Below the pieces are notes generated by a model. It did no database searches, was not told where the DNA came from, and saw only the letters and a program-made list of their open reading frames with translations. Positions 26,806 to 36,886 of a stretch of DNA of 64,000 bases are shown here, piece after piece (within the stretch, counting starts at the first letter, position 1; each line of letters starts with the position of its first letter). The stretch is from contig JACUUC010000004.1 in assembly GCA_014859445.1 (NCBI GenBank), forward strand, positions 82,371 to 146,370, in the 5' to 3' direction. The translations under genes were made by a program, and so were the position numbers. Source of the DNA: Bacterioplanes sp. (GTDB lineage: Bacteria > Pseudomonadota > Gammaproteobacteria > Pseudomonadales > Oceanobacteraceae).

Positions 26806-27995
26806 AAGGTATTTTCAGGCTCACTGGCCCACGGGTCGGAAAAACGCGGATTGGAAATAAACTCGTGATCGGTGAGCGATTGCAAAAACGCCACTAGGTC
26901 GGCTTGCTCATCCGGACTGATGTCGAACGACACAATGAAACCATCTTTCAATGGACTCATGCGGCCATCGCCCACATGAGGGCCTTGAGTGATCAAACGA
27001 CCTCCGGCCGCGTAATTGGCAATCACGTCGTCGAGTGTGGCGACGGAACCATCGTGATTGTAGGGTGCCGTCAACTCGACATTGCGCAGCGATGGCGCCC
27101 GAAACTGCCCCATGTGGCTGGCCACTTCGGTTACTTCATGGCGACCCGTATTCGGGTATGGGTAAGCGCCTAAGCCATCCACATTATACAGCCCCGTATT
27201 ATGAAACAGCGGCTCTAGTTGGGTAATGCCACGGTCAATAGTGGCGTTGCTGAAATTATAGCCATCGTGACAATGGAAACATTCTAAGCGCTCACTGTTG
27301 AACAAGGCTTCGCCACGACGTGCCGCTGCGCTGTGTTCATTGCGATCAAATGGGCTATTAAACGACGCCAACCCGCGCACAAACGAGGCAATGCTTTTCA
27401 CGATATTGTCCCAAGCCAAATCGCCTTGCAATGGCTCGGCCTGTTCCGGAAACGCCGCCGCAAACAAGCTGGCATAACGCGGTACGCGCTGAATGCTGTC
27501 GAGAATCGTGTCTTTATTAAACTCGTTAATGCCATGTTCGATAGGGGCATCACCGAACAACGGCAGCATGACCTGTTGCTCAATACGGCCCAAAGCCGGA
27601 TTAGCCCACGTTAAGTTATTGTACCAAGCCACATTCACCAAGGCCTGACTGTTACGTGGATGCCGTTCACCGGTGGCTCCGACGGGCCTTGCCACACCGT
27701 CACTAAAGGCTTTGTCTTGATGATGACAACTGCCACAGCTGACGCGGCCATTGACCGACAAACGCGTGTCGTAAAACAAATGCCGCCCCAGTTCGAATTT
27801 TTCTTCGCTCATGGGGTTGTCGGCGGGTTCGTGTGGCAGTGGAATGTGATCAGGCACATTCCAATTAAACGCCGACAAACGCGCGCCTTGATCGTCAATG
27901 AGGGTATCGCTTTGCTCTATGCAGCCACTCATCCAGCTTACACACACCACCAACGAGAAGACCGTCAACCAGCGACAGCCTGTCAAATTCCCCAT
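26802..27995 (-). CDS. MbnH-like di-heme cytochrome c peroxidase-family lipoprotein
   Basis: A 397-aa lipoprotein (lipobox MSGC) of the di-heme CcpA/MauG superfamily. Both heme c motifs are present: CGSCHH and CFHCHD. Other family features are FELGRHLFYDTRLS, RHPRNSQALVNVAWYNNLTW, QFRAPSLRNVELTAPYNHDGS and DEQADLVAFLQSL. The neighbouring four-Cys protein identifies it as the partner called MbnH or metallo-mystery-pair cytochrome. MbnH oxidises a tryptophan of MbnP to kynurenine, creating a copper site. The ATG at 27995 has AGGTGAG upstream and starts the lipoprotein signal; the longer frame adds eight residues. Confidence 0.92.
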   Translation of the reverse strand: MGNLTGCRWLTVFSLVVCVSWMSGCIEQSDTLIDDQGARLSAFNWNVPDHIPLPHEPADNPMSEEKFELGRHLFYDTRLSVNGRVSCGSCHHQDKAFSDGVARPVGATGERHPRNSQALVNVAWYNNLTWANPALGRIEQQVMLPLFGDAPIEHGINEFNKDTILDSIQRVPRYASLFAAAFPEQAEPLQGDLAWDNIVKSIASFVRGLASFNSPFDRNEHSAAARRGEALFNSERLECFHCHDGYNFSNATIDRGITQLEPLFHNTGLYNVDGLGAYPYPNTGRHEVTEVASHMGQFRAPSLRNVELTAPYNHDGSVATLDDVIANYAAGGRLITQGPHVGDGRMSPLKDGFIVSFDISPDEQADLVAFLQSLTDHEFISNPRFSDPWASEPENTL

Positions 27996-28024
27996 AATCT
28001 CACCTAAGTTACGATTCAATCGAC

Positions 28025-28996
28025 TTACCGCGCTGGCGCAACCACACTAAAAATGGCTTGTGCTGGAGCAATATTCTCTCCCCACGCCAAACCCAACTTG
28101 GCCAGAATCTGCTCACATTCTGGATCGGTTTGACCCGACATGCAGCCAGAAGGACCGTCATCATCCTGTCCGAGGTTGCTGTCGGCAACCAGAGCGGCGT
28201 AATCCAATCGAATGACCAAGTCATTCCAATCGGTAGCCCCAAGGTCAAGGCTAATCACTTTACGATTAGGCTGAGCACAGTCTTGCGGCTCGGTGCCCGC
28301 CGCCAATTCAGTGGCCGTCGTCGGGCAGTTGGTGCTGCCCAAATGTACATTCCATTTCGTGTTAGTCCAGGTGGCATTACTTGGTCGAGTCACCCCGCCG
28401 ACTGGTGAGACATCCAACCCCGTAAACTTGTAGCCCCCTTGCCAGTTCCACGCCATGCTCGATGCCATACCTGGGTTGCGCAATGGCTCTTCCGCATCCG
28501 CTTGATTGTTGTGATTGAGGTCGGCCGGAACACCCAAGGTAAAGCGCACTTGGCTGATGGTAACTCTTGGATCAATGGTCGCAGAACCAACAAGGGCGTC
28601 ATTGTAGTGTGGGTTTTTGTTGGTCACTGCATCGTTTTCAACAATTTCAGCTTCGCAACCCACGGTATCTCGAAAATCCAACTGCGCGACACGGCTGTTC
28701 TGACTAGGGTGTGTTGCATCCAATGTCAGCGGAATCGCTTCACCCTGATCCGTGATGAACGCTACGTCATGAATGAACAAACGGAAATCGGCGATGGTGA
28801 CATCGGTACTCGAAGTACCCAACCCTGAGTAGGTTGTGTCGCATTTAACGGGCTCGTCGTTAACCATGGCCGCAAACGGCAAATTAACGATGCGTGGCGT
28901 CACCGTATCTGTGGAACTCGACGAACCACCACATCCTGTCAGCATCAGTGCCGCTGATATCAAGCCGAAGGTTATCGGTTGTGCAAATACTCGCAT
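28025..28996 (-). CDS. MbnP-like four-Cys copper-associated lipoprotein
   Basis: A 323-aa lipoprotein (lipobox LTGC). The family opening PFAAMVNDEPVKCDTTYSGLG, the DFRLFIHDVAF strand, LDFRDTVGCE, MAWNWQGGYKF and WNVHLGSTNC mark the MbnP / metallo-mystery-pair protein. Cysteines fall at VKCD, VGCE, TNCP, QDCA, SGCM and PECE, two more than the nominal four. Known MbnP binds copper through a kynurenine made from Trp by MbnH; candidate Trp residues lie in WNWQGG and TWTNTKW. The ATG at 28996 has AAGGA 8 nt upstream. It heads an operon with MbnH and the barrel-like gene. Confidence 0.92.
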   Translation of the reverse strand: MRVFAQPITFGLISAALMLTGCGGSSSSTDTVTPRIVNLPFAAMVNDEPVKCDTTYSGLGTSSTDVTIADFRLFIHDVAFITDQGEAIPLTLDATHPSQNSRVAQLDFRDTVGCEAEIVENDAVTNKNPHYNDALVGSATIDPRVTISQVRFTLGVPADLNHNNQADAEEPLRNPGMASSMAWNWQGGYKFTGLDVSPVGGVTRPSNATWTNTKWNVHLGSTNCPTTATELAAGTEPQDCAQPNRKVISLDLGATDWNDLVIRLDYAALVADSNLGQDDDGPSGCMSGQTDPECEQILAKLGLAWGENIAPAQAIFSVVAPAR

Positions 28997-29111
28997 TGGA
29001 TCTATCCTTAAAGTCGTAATCAATGCGGGCAGTATACGGATCGCTCGTTATTCGCCTATGCGGCATAGTGTCGCACCCTGTTAAGCAGGGTCACGTGATG
29101 AGGTCAGGTAG

Positions 29112-31319
29112 ATGGTTGAACATTCGGACGATTTATTGGTGTTTGCCGATGAAGTGGAAGCAACACCCAGTCCTAGCTTGCTACCTTGGCGTATTTTGAT
29201 CGTGGATGACGAGCCGGATGTGCATGCGGCGACCCAATTGGCATTAAAAGGGTTGTTCATTGAAGACCGCCCACTGTCGTTTGTCAGTGCTCACTCGGCG
29301 ACGGAAGCGTTAGCGTTACTGCAGTCCGACTCCGATTTTGCCGTAGCGTTGGTGGATGTGGTGATGGAAAGCGATGATGCAGGGCTGAATTTGGTTCGCA
29401 CCATTCGAGACACGTTGCACAATCACAGCATTCGCTTAATTTTACGCACCGGTCAACCCGGTTACGCGCCCGAAATTGATACCATTCGGGCCTACGACAT
29501 CAATGATTACAAGACCAAATCCGAGCTCACTCGCGTTCGTTTATTTACCAGCATTACGATTGCCATTCGCTCTTACTCGCAAATCAAGCAGTTGGAGGCC
29601 GGCCGTAACGGCTTAGAGCAAATATTGGCGGCAGCACGTGAGTTAGGCAAACCCACCGGCATGAAAAAATTTGCCGCTGGCATCGTCACCCAGTTATGCG
29701 CCCTGTTAAAGGTGGCAGAAGAATGTTTGATTTGTGCGGCGTTAAATGAACACGACGACGAACCCACCATTTTAGCGGCGGCGGGTCGCTTCGCTGAATG
29801 GATGGGGCTGCCACTGAATGCCATTCCTGAGGCGCGAGTCCGTAATCAATTGCATGCCGTTTTGCATGCGCAACACCACGCCCTAGACGATGGGGTTTGT
29901 GTGTACTTCCCGGGAACAGAACAGCAAGCCCTGGCCGCATTTGTTGATTTACCACGGCCACTGACCGCCATCGAGCAGCGCTTGCTCGAGGTCTTTTGCA
30001 GCAACATCGCCGTGGCTTTTGAAAATTTGCAGCTGTACGGCGCCATCGAACAACTGGCCTACCAAGATGCCTTGGTGGGATTGCCCAATCGCAACGGATT
30101 TATTGCGGAAATTGAACGACAAACACGCAGCTGCTCGCTCAACCAACAAGCCGTTGCCTTGGTGGACTTGGATAATTTTTCGTACATCAATAGCGTCTTG
30201 GACGATGCCTTTGGTGACGCCATGTTGCAAGCGGTTGCGCAACGTTTACGCGCTCAATTTCAAGCAGAGACCTTCATTGCCCGAGTTGGAGGGGATGTGT
30301 TTGGCCTGCTCGGTAGCGCAGCGGATGTCACCCCCGAACGATTAACCGCGGCCTTTGCTGAACCGTTTGCGCTGCATCAGAACGAACCACTTCGTATCTC
30401 GGCCACCAGCGGCTTGATATTGCTTGAACAACACCCCAGCAGCGCCGTCGAGGTGATTAAAAATGCCGGTGTCGCGTTAAAACAAGCAAAGCATTTTCAA
30501 CGCGGTCATACGTTGTTGTTTGCCACGGAGCTGGCCGATGCCGCACGCGATCGTATGCAGCTGTTAAGCCGGTTGCGCACCGCGTTCTCCAGCGAGCGAT
30601 TGCACTTGCACTTTCAGCCGTTCATTCGCTTACACGATGGTGCCGTGGTCGGTGCCGAGTGTTTATTGCGCTGGAAAACCGATGAAGGCCAATTTATTCC
30701 GCCCGATCAATTCATTCCCCTAGCCGAGCAATCGGGCATGATGGTGGCGCTGGGCGATTGGGTGATTCGTACCGCATTACGCTGGCGAGCCGCGTTGGTC
30801 GGGCAAGTCGATGAAGCATTTCGAATCGCCATTAACGTGTCGCACGTGCAATTCAGTGAACCGTCGTTTGTTAGCACCTTGCTGGCACACATTCAGCAAC
30901 ATGGACTGCAAGGACATCATGTGGAAATCGAGTTAACCGAGTCAGTAGCGGTGGATAATCTGCACGAGTTAACCCATAAACTGACGGTATTACGGGACCA
31001 CGGAGTTGCCATTGCCATGGACGATTTTGGCACAGGCTATTCGTCGCTCAGTATTTTACGCAGTCTACCCATTGATCGCCTTAAAATTGATCGCAGTTTT
31101 GTCAGTGGCGACGATGCCGATTTGGCGCCCTTTGGTATTGCGCAAACCATTTTGGCACTAGCCAATCATCTGCAATTACACACCATTGCGGAAGGTATTG
31201 AAACCGATGAGCAGCGCAACTCACTGATGCGAGCTGGCTGCCAAGAAGGACAAGGTTACTTTTTCACTAAGCCGATGGATGAAGCACATTTCCATGAGTG
31301 GTTGATGACGCATCAATAA
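29112..31319 (+). CDS. Response regulator - DUF3369 - GGDEF - EAL cyclic-di-GMP phosphodiesterase
   Basis: A 735-aa cytoplasmic protein. The receiver domain has acidic residues VDDEPD and phospho-acceptor Asp82 in LVDVVME; then come a DUF3369 sensory domain (about 165-310, RNGLEQILAAARELG), a GGDEF domain with GGDVF (393-397) and an EAL domain with ECLLRW (from 516) and DDFGTGYSSL. The Glu-to-Val change in the active-site motif should abolish diguanylate cyclase activity. The EAL residues are kept apart from the A-to-C change, so hydrolysis is likely. A PAS histidine kinase follows 19 bp downstream and is its probable partner. Confidence 0.93.
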   Translation: MVEHSDDLLVFADEVEATPSPSLLPWRILIVDDEPDVHAATQLALKGLFIEDRPLSFVSAHSATEALALLQSDSDFAVALVDVVMESDDAGLNLVRTIRDTLHNHSIRLILRTGQPGYAPEIDTIRAYDINDYKTKSELTRVRLFTSITIAIRSYSQIKQLEAGRNGLEQILAAARELGKPTGMKKFAAGIVTQLCALLKVAEECLICAALNEHDDEPTILAAAGRFAEWMGLPLNAIPEARVRNQLHAVLHAQHHALDDGVCVYFPGTEQQALAAFVDLPRPLTAIEQRLLEVFCSNIAVAFENLQLYGAIEQLAYQDALVGLPNRNGFIAEIERQTRSCSLNQQAVALVDLDNFSYINSVLDDAFGDAMLQAVAQRLRAQFQAETFIARVGGDVFGLLGSAADVTPERLTAAFAEPFALHQNEPLRISATSGLILLEQHPSSAVEVIKNAGVALKQAKHFQRGHTLLFATELADAARDRMQLLSRLRTAFSSERLHLHFQPFIRLHDGAVVGAECLLRWKTDEGQFIPPDQFIPLAEQSGMMVALGDWVIRTALRWRAALVGQVDEAFRIAINVSHVQFSEPSFVSTLLAHIQQHGLQGHHVEIELTESVAVDNLHELTHKLTVLRDHGVAIAMDDFGTGYSSLSILRSLPIDRLKIDRSFVSGDDADLAPFGIAQTILALANHLQLHTIAEGIETDEQRNSLMRAGCQEGQGYFFTKPMDEAHFHEWLMTHQ

Positions 31320-31338
31320 CAACACAGCAGGAAGCCTT

Positions 31339-33114
31339 ATGACGTTACTGACACCGCCGTATGCCTGGTTTTTGCTGATCATAGTTGGCTTAATTTTGGT
31401 CATTCTGTTGCTGCTGTATCGTCAGCGTCACTACGTCCACGTCAGCCTTCAGCATCAAGCACTCGAGCAACAACTGCGCACTCACCGTGATCAATATCAA
31501 ACCTTGGTCAATAACATTCCGGGGATCACCTATCGTTGCTTGTACGATGAGCATTGGACCATGCTGTTCATCAGTGCCCATGTCGACAGCATCACAGGTT
31601 ACAGCGCCGATGAACTGCTCAATAATCAACAGACCTCGTACGCCGAATTGATTTTACCGGAGGATAATGCACGTGCTGGTCAAATCGTGACGCGCGCCAT
31701 TGAACAAGGGCAATCGTGGGAAACGGAATATCGTCTACGCCATAAAGACGGCTCCTTACGCTGGGCATTTGAGCGCGGGCGGGCGGTGTACGATGACGAG
31801 GGTTACATTCTGTATTTAGACGGTTTTATTCTCGATATTACCGAGGAAAAAAATGCCAAAGCCTCATTAGACCGTTTTTCTGCCCTAGTACGTAACAGCA
31901 ATGACGCCATGTTTATTGTGCGGCAAGGCATCATCATCGATTGCAACGATGCCACTCTACGCATGTTTCACTATCGTTACGATGACATTGTCGGCTTTGA
32001 TCCCGGCCATATTTCTCCGACCCATCAAGCCGACGGACACTTGTCATCCGAACGGTCGTTAGCGTACTTGCAGGCCGCCGCCGCCGGGGAGCCGCAACGA
32101 TTTGAATGGCTACACCAACGCGCCGATGGCTCATTATTCGAAGCCGATGTGTCGTTAAGTTGTTTTCAGCAAGACGACGAGCTACTCGCCATTGGGATTG
32201 TTCGCGATATTGCGGAAAAGAAGCGGCGCGAGCGCGAGATCATGGAGCTAAATGCCACGCTGGAACAGCGGGTACGAAAACGTACTGAGGAATTAAGCCG
32301 TGCGTTAGACAATCTGAAACACACCCAAGATGAATTATTGCAACGTGAAAAGTTAGCCTCACTCGGGGCATTGGTCGCTGGGGTGTCACACGAGCTCAAT
32401 ACGCCACTGGGAAATGCAGTCACGGTGTCGAGCACACTGCTCGATCATCACCGTGCTTTTTTGCAGCAGTTAGAACGGGGTTTAACGCGCTCGGCACTGG
32501 ATACGTTTTTACACGATGTAGAAGAAAGTGGGCGCATTATCGAACGCAACCTGCAACGCGCCGCCGAGTTAATGAGCAGTTTCAAGCAACTGGCCGTGGA
32601 TCAAACCAGTGACCAACGTCGTACCTTCAAGCTGCATGACGTGGTGCATGAAGTGACCTTGACCCTGTTACCCAGTTTACGGAAAGCAAGCATTGTGTTG
32701 CACGAGTCGATTTCGCCGACCCTCGAATTAGACAGTTATCCAGGCCCATTAGGACAAGTGCTGTTGAATTTACTCAATAACGCCACGATTCATGCGTTTG
32801 CACACACGGATGACAAGCAGATATGGGTAAGTGCCGTGTGTTCGAGTGACGGCTGGCTGCGTTTGACGGTTGCCGATAATGGCTGTGGAATTGACGCTGC
32901 CCACCGCAAACGTATCTTCGACCCATTTTTCACTACCCGCTTAGGGCAAGGCGGCTCAGGGCTAGGGCTGCACATCACACATACGCTGGTCACGGGTCTA
33001 CTTGGAGGGCGAATCGATGTGGAAAGCCATGAGTATGGCGGCGCACTGTTTACGGTATTTTTGCCACTGTCGGCACCCAGCCTGACTGAACCCATGCGCA
33101 ACACATCCGCGTAA
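31339..33114 (+). CDS. PAS-PAS sensor histidine kinase
   Basis: A 591-aa kinase with one N-terminal helix (WFLLIIVGLILVILLLLY) and hardly any periplasmic part. Two PAS domains follow (about 50-175 and 180-300, the first with a PAC-type WETEYRLRHKDGSLRW), then a coiled coil, HisKA with His351 in VSHELNTPLGN, and HATPase_c with NNATIHAF, DNGCGID and GSGLGLHI. Signals are probably sensed in the cytoplasm. The gene is 19 bp after the receiver-DUF3369-GGDEF-EAL gene, so together they form a two-component route into c-di-GMP turnover. A terminator follows. Confidence 0.93.
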   Translation: MTLLTPPYAWFLLIIVGLILVILLLLYRQRHYVHVSLQHQALEQQLRTHRDQYQTLVNNIPGITYRCLYDEHWTMLFISAHVDSITGYSADELLNNQQTSYAELILPEDNARAGQIVTRAIEQGQSWETEYRLRHKDGSLRWAFERGRAVYDDEGYILYLDGFILDITEEKNAKASLDRFSALVRNSNDAMFIVRQGIIIDCNDATLRMFHYRYDDIVGFDPGHISPTHQADGHLSSERSLAYLQAAAAGEPQRFEWLHQRADGSLFEADVSLSCFQQDDELLAIGIVRDIAEKKRREREIMELNATLEQRVRKRTEELSRALDNLKHTQDELLQREKLASLGALVAGVSHELNTPLGNAVTVSSTLLDHHRAFLQQLERGLTRSALDTFLHDVEESGRIIERNLQRAAELMSSFKQLAVDQTSDQRRTFKLHDVVHEVTLTLLPSLRKASIVLHESISPTLELDSYPGPLGQVLLNLLNNATIHAFAHTDDKQIWVSAVCSSDGWLRLTVADNGCGIDAAHRKRIFDPFFTTRLGQGGSGLGLHITHTLVTGLLGGRIDVESHEYGGALFTVFLPLSAPSLTEPMRNTSA

Positions 33115-33118
33115 ATGC

Positions 33119-33151
33119 AAAAAGCCCCGAGCATGACTCAGGGCTTTTTTC
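33119..33151. terminator. Bidirectional terminator between the PAS kinase and acyl-CoA ligase
   Basis: AAAGCCC-c-GAG / CTC-a-GGGCTTT with an A run before and a T run after; it lies between two converging genes. Confidence 0.85.
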
Positions 33152-33178
33152 CAATCGTATGATTAGCGATCGCCGAAC

Positions 33179-34819
33179 TTAGGCGGTTTCGAGTAAGAAA
33201 TTCTCGTACTCTTTACGCAAATCCACTTTCAGCAATTTGCCGGTTGCGGTGTGCGGCAGACTGTCGACAAAGATGACGGCATCCGGCAACCACCATTTTG
33301 CGATTTTATCGGACAAATATTCCAGCACATCTTGCTCGGTGATGGTGCTTTCCGGCTTGCGGATCGCCAGTAACAGTGGGCGTTCATCCCACTTAGCATG
33401 ACGAGCACCAATCACACAGCATTCCACCAACTCGGGATGGCCAACGGCGGCATTTTCGAGGTCAATGGAGCTAATCCATTCACCGCCCGATTTGATCACG
33501 TCTTTGGAACGGTCAACAATGGTCATGTAGTTGTTGCTGTCGATGGTGGCGACGTCGCCGGTATCAAACCAACCATCGACAAAGCTGCTGGTGTCGTCAT
33601 TTTTGTAATAGCCATTGATGATCCAAGGACCACGAACCAACAAACGACCAAAGGTTTTACCATCGCGTGGCAAGGTCTCATTGGCGTCGTTGACGATTTT
33701 CATTTCCACGCCATACACTGGACGGCCTTGTTTGGCCTGTAACTGATAGCGCTCTTCCAACGACAAGGATTCCATGTGGTTGTTGTGTGAGTTCACGGTG
33801 CCAATCGGGCTCATCTCGGTCATGCCCCACGCATGAATCAAAAATGCATCGTGGCTTTCTTGAAACTTACGAATCATCGACATCGGTGCGGCCGAGCCAC
33901 CCACGACGACGTTTTTCACGGATTCCAGTTTTTTACCAATGCTGTCCATGTGATTGAGCAGCATCAGCCAAACCGTTGGCACACCCAGCAACAAATCAGG
34001 TTGCTCGGCGTCGATCAATTCCCACAATGACGCGCCATCCATGCCGGGCCCTGGGAATACTTGCTTAGCACCGGTAATGGCCGCCGAATACGGTGTACCC
34101 CACGCATTCACATGGAACATCGGCACCACGGGTAAGAAACAGGAAGTCGAGGCCAAACCTAACGCCTCTTCACCGACCGAGGCCATGGCGTGAATGACGG
34201 TTGAGCGATGGCTGTACAATACGCCTTTCGGATTGCCAGTGGTGCCCGAGGTATAGCACATACTGGCGGCCGCGCGTTCATCAAATTCTGGCCACGCAAA
34301 CACATCGGATTCGTTGTTCAGCAAGGTCTCGTAGCATTGAGCATTGCTCAAGCTGGTTGCTGGCATCTTGTCTTCGTCGCACAGTACGATAAAGCCTTCA
34401 ACGCCTTGAATGTGTTCTTGAATGGCTTCTAGCAAGGGCACAAAGGTTAAGTCGACAAAAATATAACGATCTTCGGCGTGGTTGATGATGTACACCAACT
34501 GCTCGGCAAATAAGCGTGGGTTGATGGTGTGTAAAACGGCTCCGTAACCGGACACACCAAAATACAATTCAAAATGACGATAGCCATTCCACGCCAACGA
34601 GGCGATGCGGTCACCGGGGGCAATGTTTAAGCGTTGCAATAAATTAGCCACTTGGCGCGAGCGCTTGGCGGCGTCTTTCATGGTGTAACGGTGAATGTCA
34701 CCTTCGCAACGACGACTGACGATTTCTGTATTCGGATGGGTTTGTTCTGCGTGTTCAATCAGCCCAGAAATTAACAGCGGGCGCTCCATCATTTGACCGA
34801 CGAGCAATTGGCCTGTCAT
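33179..34819 (-). CDS. AMP-forming fatty-acid--CoA ligase (AlkK-like)
   Basis: A 546-aa acyl-CoA synthetase that adenylates a fatty acid and transfers it to CoA. It has the AMP-binding P-loop [12 protein letters not shown] (near residue 190), the [10 protein letters not shown] (A5) motif, [11 protein letters not shown] (A7), [15 protein letters not shown] (A8) and the catalytic Lys in TATGKLLK. Overall sequence resembles medium-chain AlkK-type ligases rather than FadD. There is no signal or membrane helix. It stands alone behind its own promoter. It would feed fatty acids, such as those freed by the lipase at 17.6-20.6 kb, into beta-oxidation; the link is inferred. Confidence 0.95.
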   Translation of the reverse strand: MTGQLLVGQMMERPLLISGLIEHAEQTHPNTEIVSRRCEGDIHRYTMKDAAKRSRQVANLLQRLNIAPGDRIASLAWNGYRHFELYFGVSGYGAVLHTINPRLFAEQLVYIINHAEDRYIFVDLTFVPLLEAIQEHIQGVEGFIVLCDEDKMPATSLSNAQCYETLLNNESDVFAWPEFDERAAASMCYTSGTTGNPKGVLYSHRSTVIHAMASVGEEALGLASTSCFLPVVPMFHVNAWGTPYSAAITGAKQVFPGPGMDGASLWELIDAEQPDLLLGVPTVWLMLLNHMDSIGKKLESVKNVVVGGSAAPMSMIRKFQESHDAFLIHAWGMTEMSPIGTVNSHNNHMESLSLEERYQLQAKQGRPVYGVEMKIVNDANETLPRDGKTFGRLLVRGPWIINGYYKNDDTSSFVDGWFDTGDVATIDSNNYMTIVDRSKDVIKSGGEWISSIDLENAAVGHPELVECCVIGARHAKWDERPLLLAIRKPESTITEQDVLEYLSDKIAKWWLPDAVIFVDSLPHTATGKLLKVDLRKEYENFLLETA

Positions 34820-34921
34820 ACCGTTCTCCTAGCGAGTTGTTTTATTGTTATTTCTGCCAACACGATAAAAGGGCTTGTTGACGAACTCAAGGTGCAATCC
34901 GGTAACGTTTTGTTAAAAGTG

Positions 34922-35380
34922 TCATGAATGATAGTGATAAATCAGGTTTTCTTCTTTCTTTGGGCCACGTATGTGCCAGACGAACTCAAAACCCACCTCG
35001 GTCAAACGCAATGTTCCCCAATAATGGTCATCAATGCAGACGTGCTGCTGTTCGCTGCACCAAGTGCCGTCCGGCTGTGGTACTAATTCAAACAAATAGA
35101 CAGGGGCTCCGCGTCGACCGTGGGACAAATGCACTCCCCGCGCACTGCGTTGCCAAATAAACCGATTGACCGTATCCACCCGCGCTCCGTGCGCTAACTG
35201 AAACCAGCCTTGTTCGACAAAATGAATCGTGTCGTGCTGTTGTTCGAGGCTGACAACGCCTTCTCCATGTCCGTGCCAATCGGTTTTTGATTGTTCGCCG
35301 GGGCGTGATTCGTACGTAAATGCATCAATGGTAAGCAGTAACTGCCACAGCTGCTGGATTCGATCGGATGTTTGCGGCAT
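34922..35380 (-). CDS. Conserved hypothetical protein, DUF6314-like
   Basis: A 152-aa soluble protein without signal peptide or helices. A run of short beta-strands is visible (GEGVVSLEQQ, DTIHFVEQGWFQ, VNRFIWQR, YLFELVPQPDG) ending in a motif with CIDDHYWGTLRL and FEFVWHIRGPKKE. This resembles the DUF6314 family, proposed lipocalin-like barrels with a late Cys/His-Asp-x-Tyr motif. It is divergent from the EamA transporter gene with a 34-bp gap, so the two promoters overlap. Function unknown. Confidence 0.7.
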   Translation of the reverse strand: MPQTSDRIQQLWQLLLTIDAFTYESRPGEQSKTDWHGHGEGVVSLEQQHDTIHFVEQGWFQLAHGARVDTVNRFIWQRSARGVHLSHGRRGAPVYLFELVPQPDGTWCSEQQHVCIDDHYWGTLRLTEVGFEFVWHIRGPKKEENLIYHYHS

Positions 35381-35414
35381 GCTGAAAACCTTGTGTGTCT
35401 CGTTGGGTGATATT

Positions 35415-36278
35415 ATGCCACTGTTGTTGGCGGTTACGATATTGTGGGCGTTCTCATTCAGTTTAATTGGTGAGTTTTTAGCCGGTCATGTCGATTCGTA
35501 TTTTGCCGTACTCACCCGCGTGGTGCTGGCTGGGGTGATTTTTTTACCCTGGTTATTACGCTTTCCGATCGCCCCTCGTTTCGCTTTGCAACTGATGGCC
35601 ATTGGCGCGGTACAACTGGGCTTGATGTATGTGTTTTATTATCAGTCTTTTTTGCTGCTGTCGGTGCCCGAAGTGTTGATCTTCACCATTTTCACCCCGC
35701 TCTATGTCACGCTGCTGCACGACGCCCTTGAAGGGCATTTTCACCCCCATTATTTGCTCAGCGCGCTGCTCGCCATTGCCGGAGCCGCCATTATGCGCTG
35801 GAATTCGATTAGCGATCATTTTTGGCTGGGTTTTTTCGTCGTGCAGGGCGCCAATCTCTGTTTTGCCAGCGGTCAGGTATTTTATAAGCGCTGGATTGCC
35901 CATTGGCCACACAGCCAACCGCCCGCGCAGCATCGTATTTTCGGTTGGTTTTATGTGGGCGCGTTGATGGTGGTATTGCCCTTGTGGTGGCTGTTCGGTA
36001 AACCGCTTTACCCCAGCACCAGCGTACAATGGGGCGTGTTGGTTTGGCTGGGGGTGGTGGCATCGGGCATCGGCTATTTTGCGTGGAACTTAGGCGCAAC
36101 TCGAGTCAGCAGTGGACAGTTGGCGATCATGAATAACGCCCTCATTCCGGCTGGCTTACTGGTCAATCTGTTGCTCTGGAATCGAGATACCGATGTCTTG
36201 CGTTTATTGTTGGGAGGCGGCTTAATTGTCGTGGCCTTGCTGTGGACGAGCCGAACTCGTCCTCAGTACCAACCATAA
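35415..36278 (+). CDS. DMT-superfamily (EamA) transporter
   Basis: A 287-aa inner-membrane protein with about ten helices as two EamA repeats. The start helix is [20 protein letters not shown]; later segments include [39 protein letters not shown] and a [14 protein letters not shown] end. The frame is open 62 codons upstream, but that part has no membrane character and reads against the divergent gene. The ATG at 35415 with GGGTGA before it gives a family-typical length. Such exporters handle amino acids, nucleosides or other small metabolites; the substrate is not predictable. Confidence 0.9.
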   Translation: MPLLLAVTILWAFSFSLIGEFLAGHVDSYFAVLTRVVLAGVIFLPWLLRFPIAPRFALQLMAIGAVQLGLMYVFYYQSFLLLSVPEVLIFTIFTPLYVTLLHDALEGHFHPHYLLSALLAIAGAAIMRWNSISDHFWLGFFVVQGANLCFASGQVFYKRWIAHWPHSQPPAQHRIFGWFYVGALMVVLPLWWLFGKPLYPSTSVQWGVLVWLGVVASGIGYFAWNLGATRVSSGQLAIMNNALIPAGLLVNLLLWNRDTDVLRLLLGGGLIVVALLWTSRTRPQYQP

Positions 36279-36298
36279 ACCACTGTTGTAGGAATCGT

Positions 36299-36748
36299 AT
36301 GCCAAGCATTTGGGTCGACGCTGACGCCGTACCAAAACCCATCCGTGACGTGCTGTGCAAAGCCGCTGTTCGCACACAGCAACACTGCTGGTTTGTCGCC
36401 AATCATCGCTTACCCTTACCGCCCTCGCCCTTTCTACATGCCTTGCAAGTGGAACCCGGGTTTGATGTGGCCGACAACGAGTTGGCACAACGCTGCCAAG
36501 CCGGGGATTTGGTGATTACGCAAGACATTCCCCTTGCCGCCGAAGTCATCGAGAAAGGTGCGCACGCGGTGAACACGCGCGGCGAGCCCTACAACCCTGA
36601 AACCATTCGACAAAAACTCAATATGCGTGATTTTATGGAGACTTTACGCTCCAGCGGTATTCAAAGCGGCGGTGCTGCGCCCTTTTCCGATCGTGATAAA
36701 GCGCAATTTGCCAATGCGCTCGACCGCTGGCTGGCGAAAAATCGCTAA
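36299..36748 (+). CDS. YaiI/YqxD family (UPF0178) protein
   Basis: A 149-aa protein of the UPF0178 family, a PIN/NYN-like nuclease fold of unproven activity. It starts [15 protein letters not shown], the family's hallmark N-terminus, with conserved Asp residues, and includes [10 protein letters not shown]...[20 protein letters not shown] and [14 protein letters not shown]. The ATG at 36299 has TAGGA 5-6 nt upstream and matches the family start; the longer frame overlaps the transporter gene. It is 20 bp after the EamA gene and may share its transcript. Confidence 0.93.
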   Translation: MPSIWVDADAVPKPIRDVLCKAAVRTQQHCWFVANHRLPLPPSPFLHALQVEPGFDVADNELAQRCQAGDLVITQDIPLAAEVIEKGAHAVNTRGEPYNPETIRQKLNMRDFMETLRSSGIQSGGAAPFSDRDKAQFANALDRWLAKNR

Positions 36749-36886
36749 GGTGGTGATCGCCCACCCCTATTGATCACCGTTTCCTGATCTGCATCATGTT
36801 TTTTACCTCGCCTGCGACATTCTGTCACAGGCATCCTGTCCGCATTGTCATTATGATCCATCCATCAATTTTTGGAGTGTATTGTT

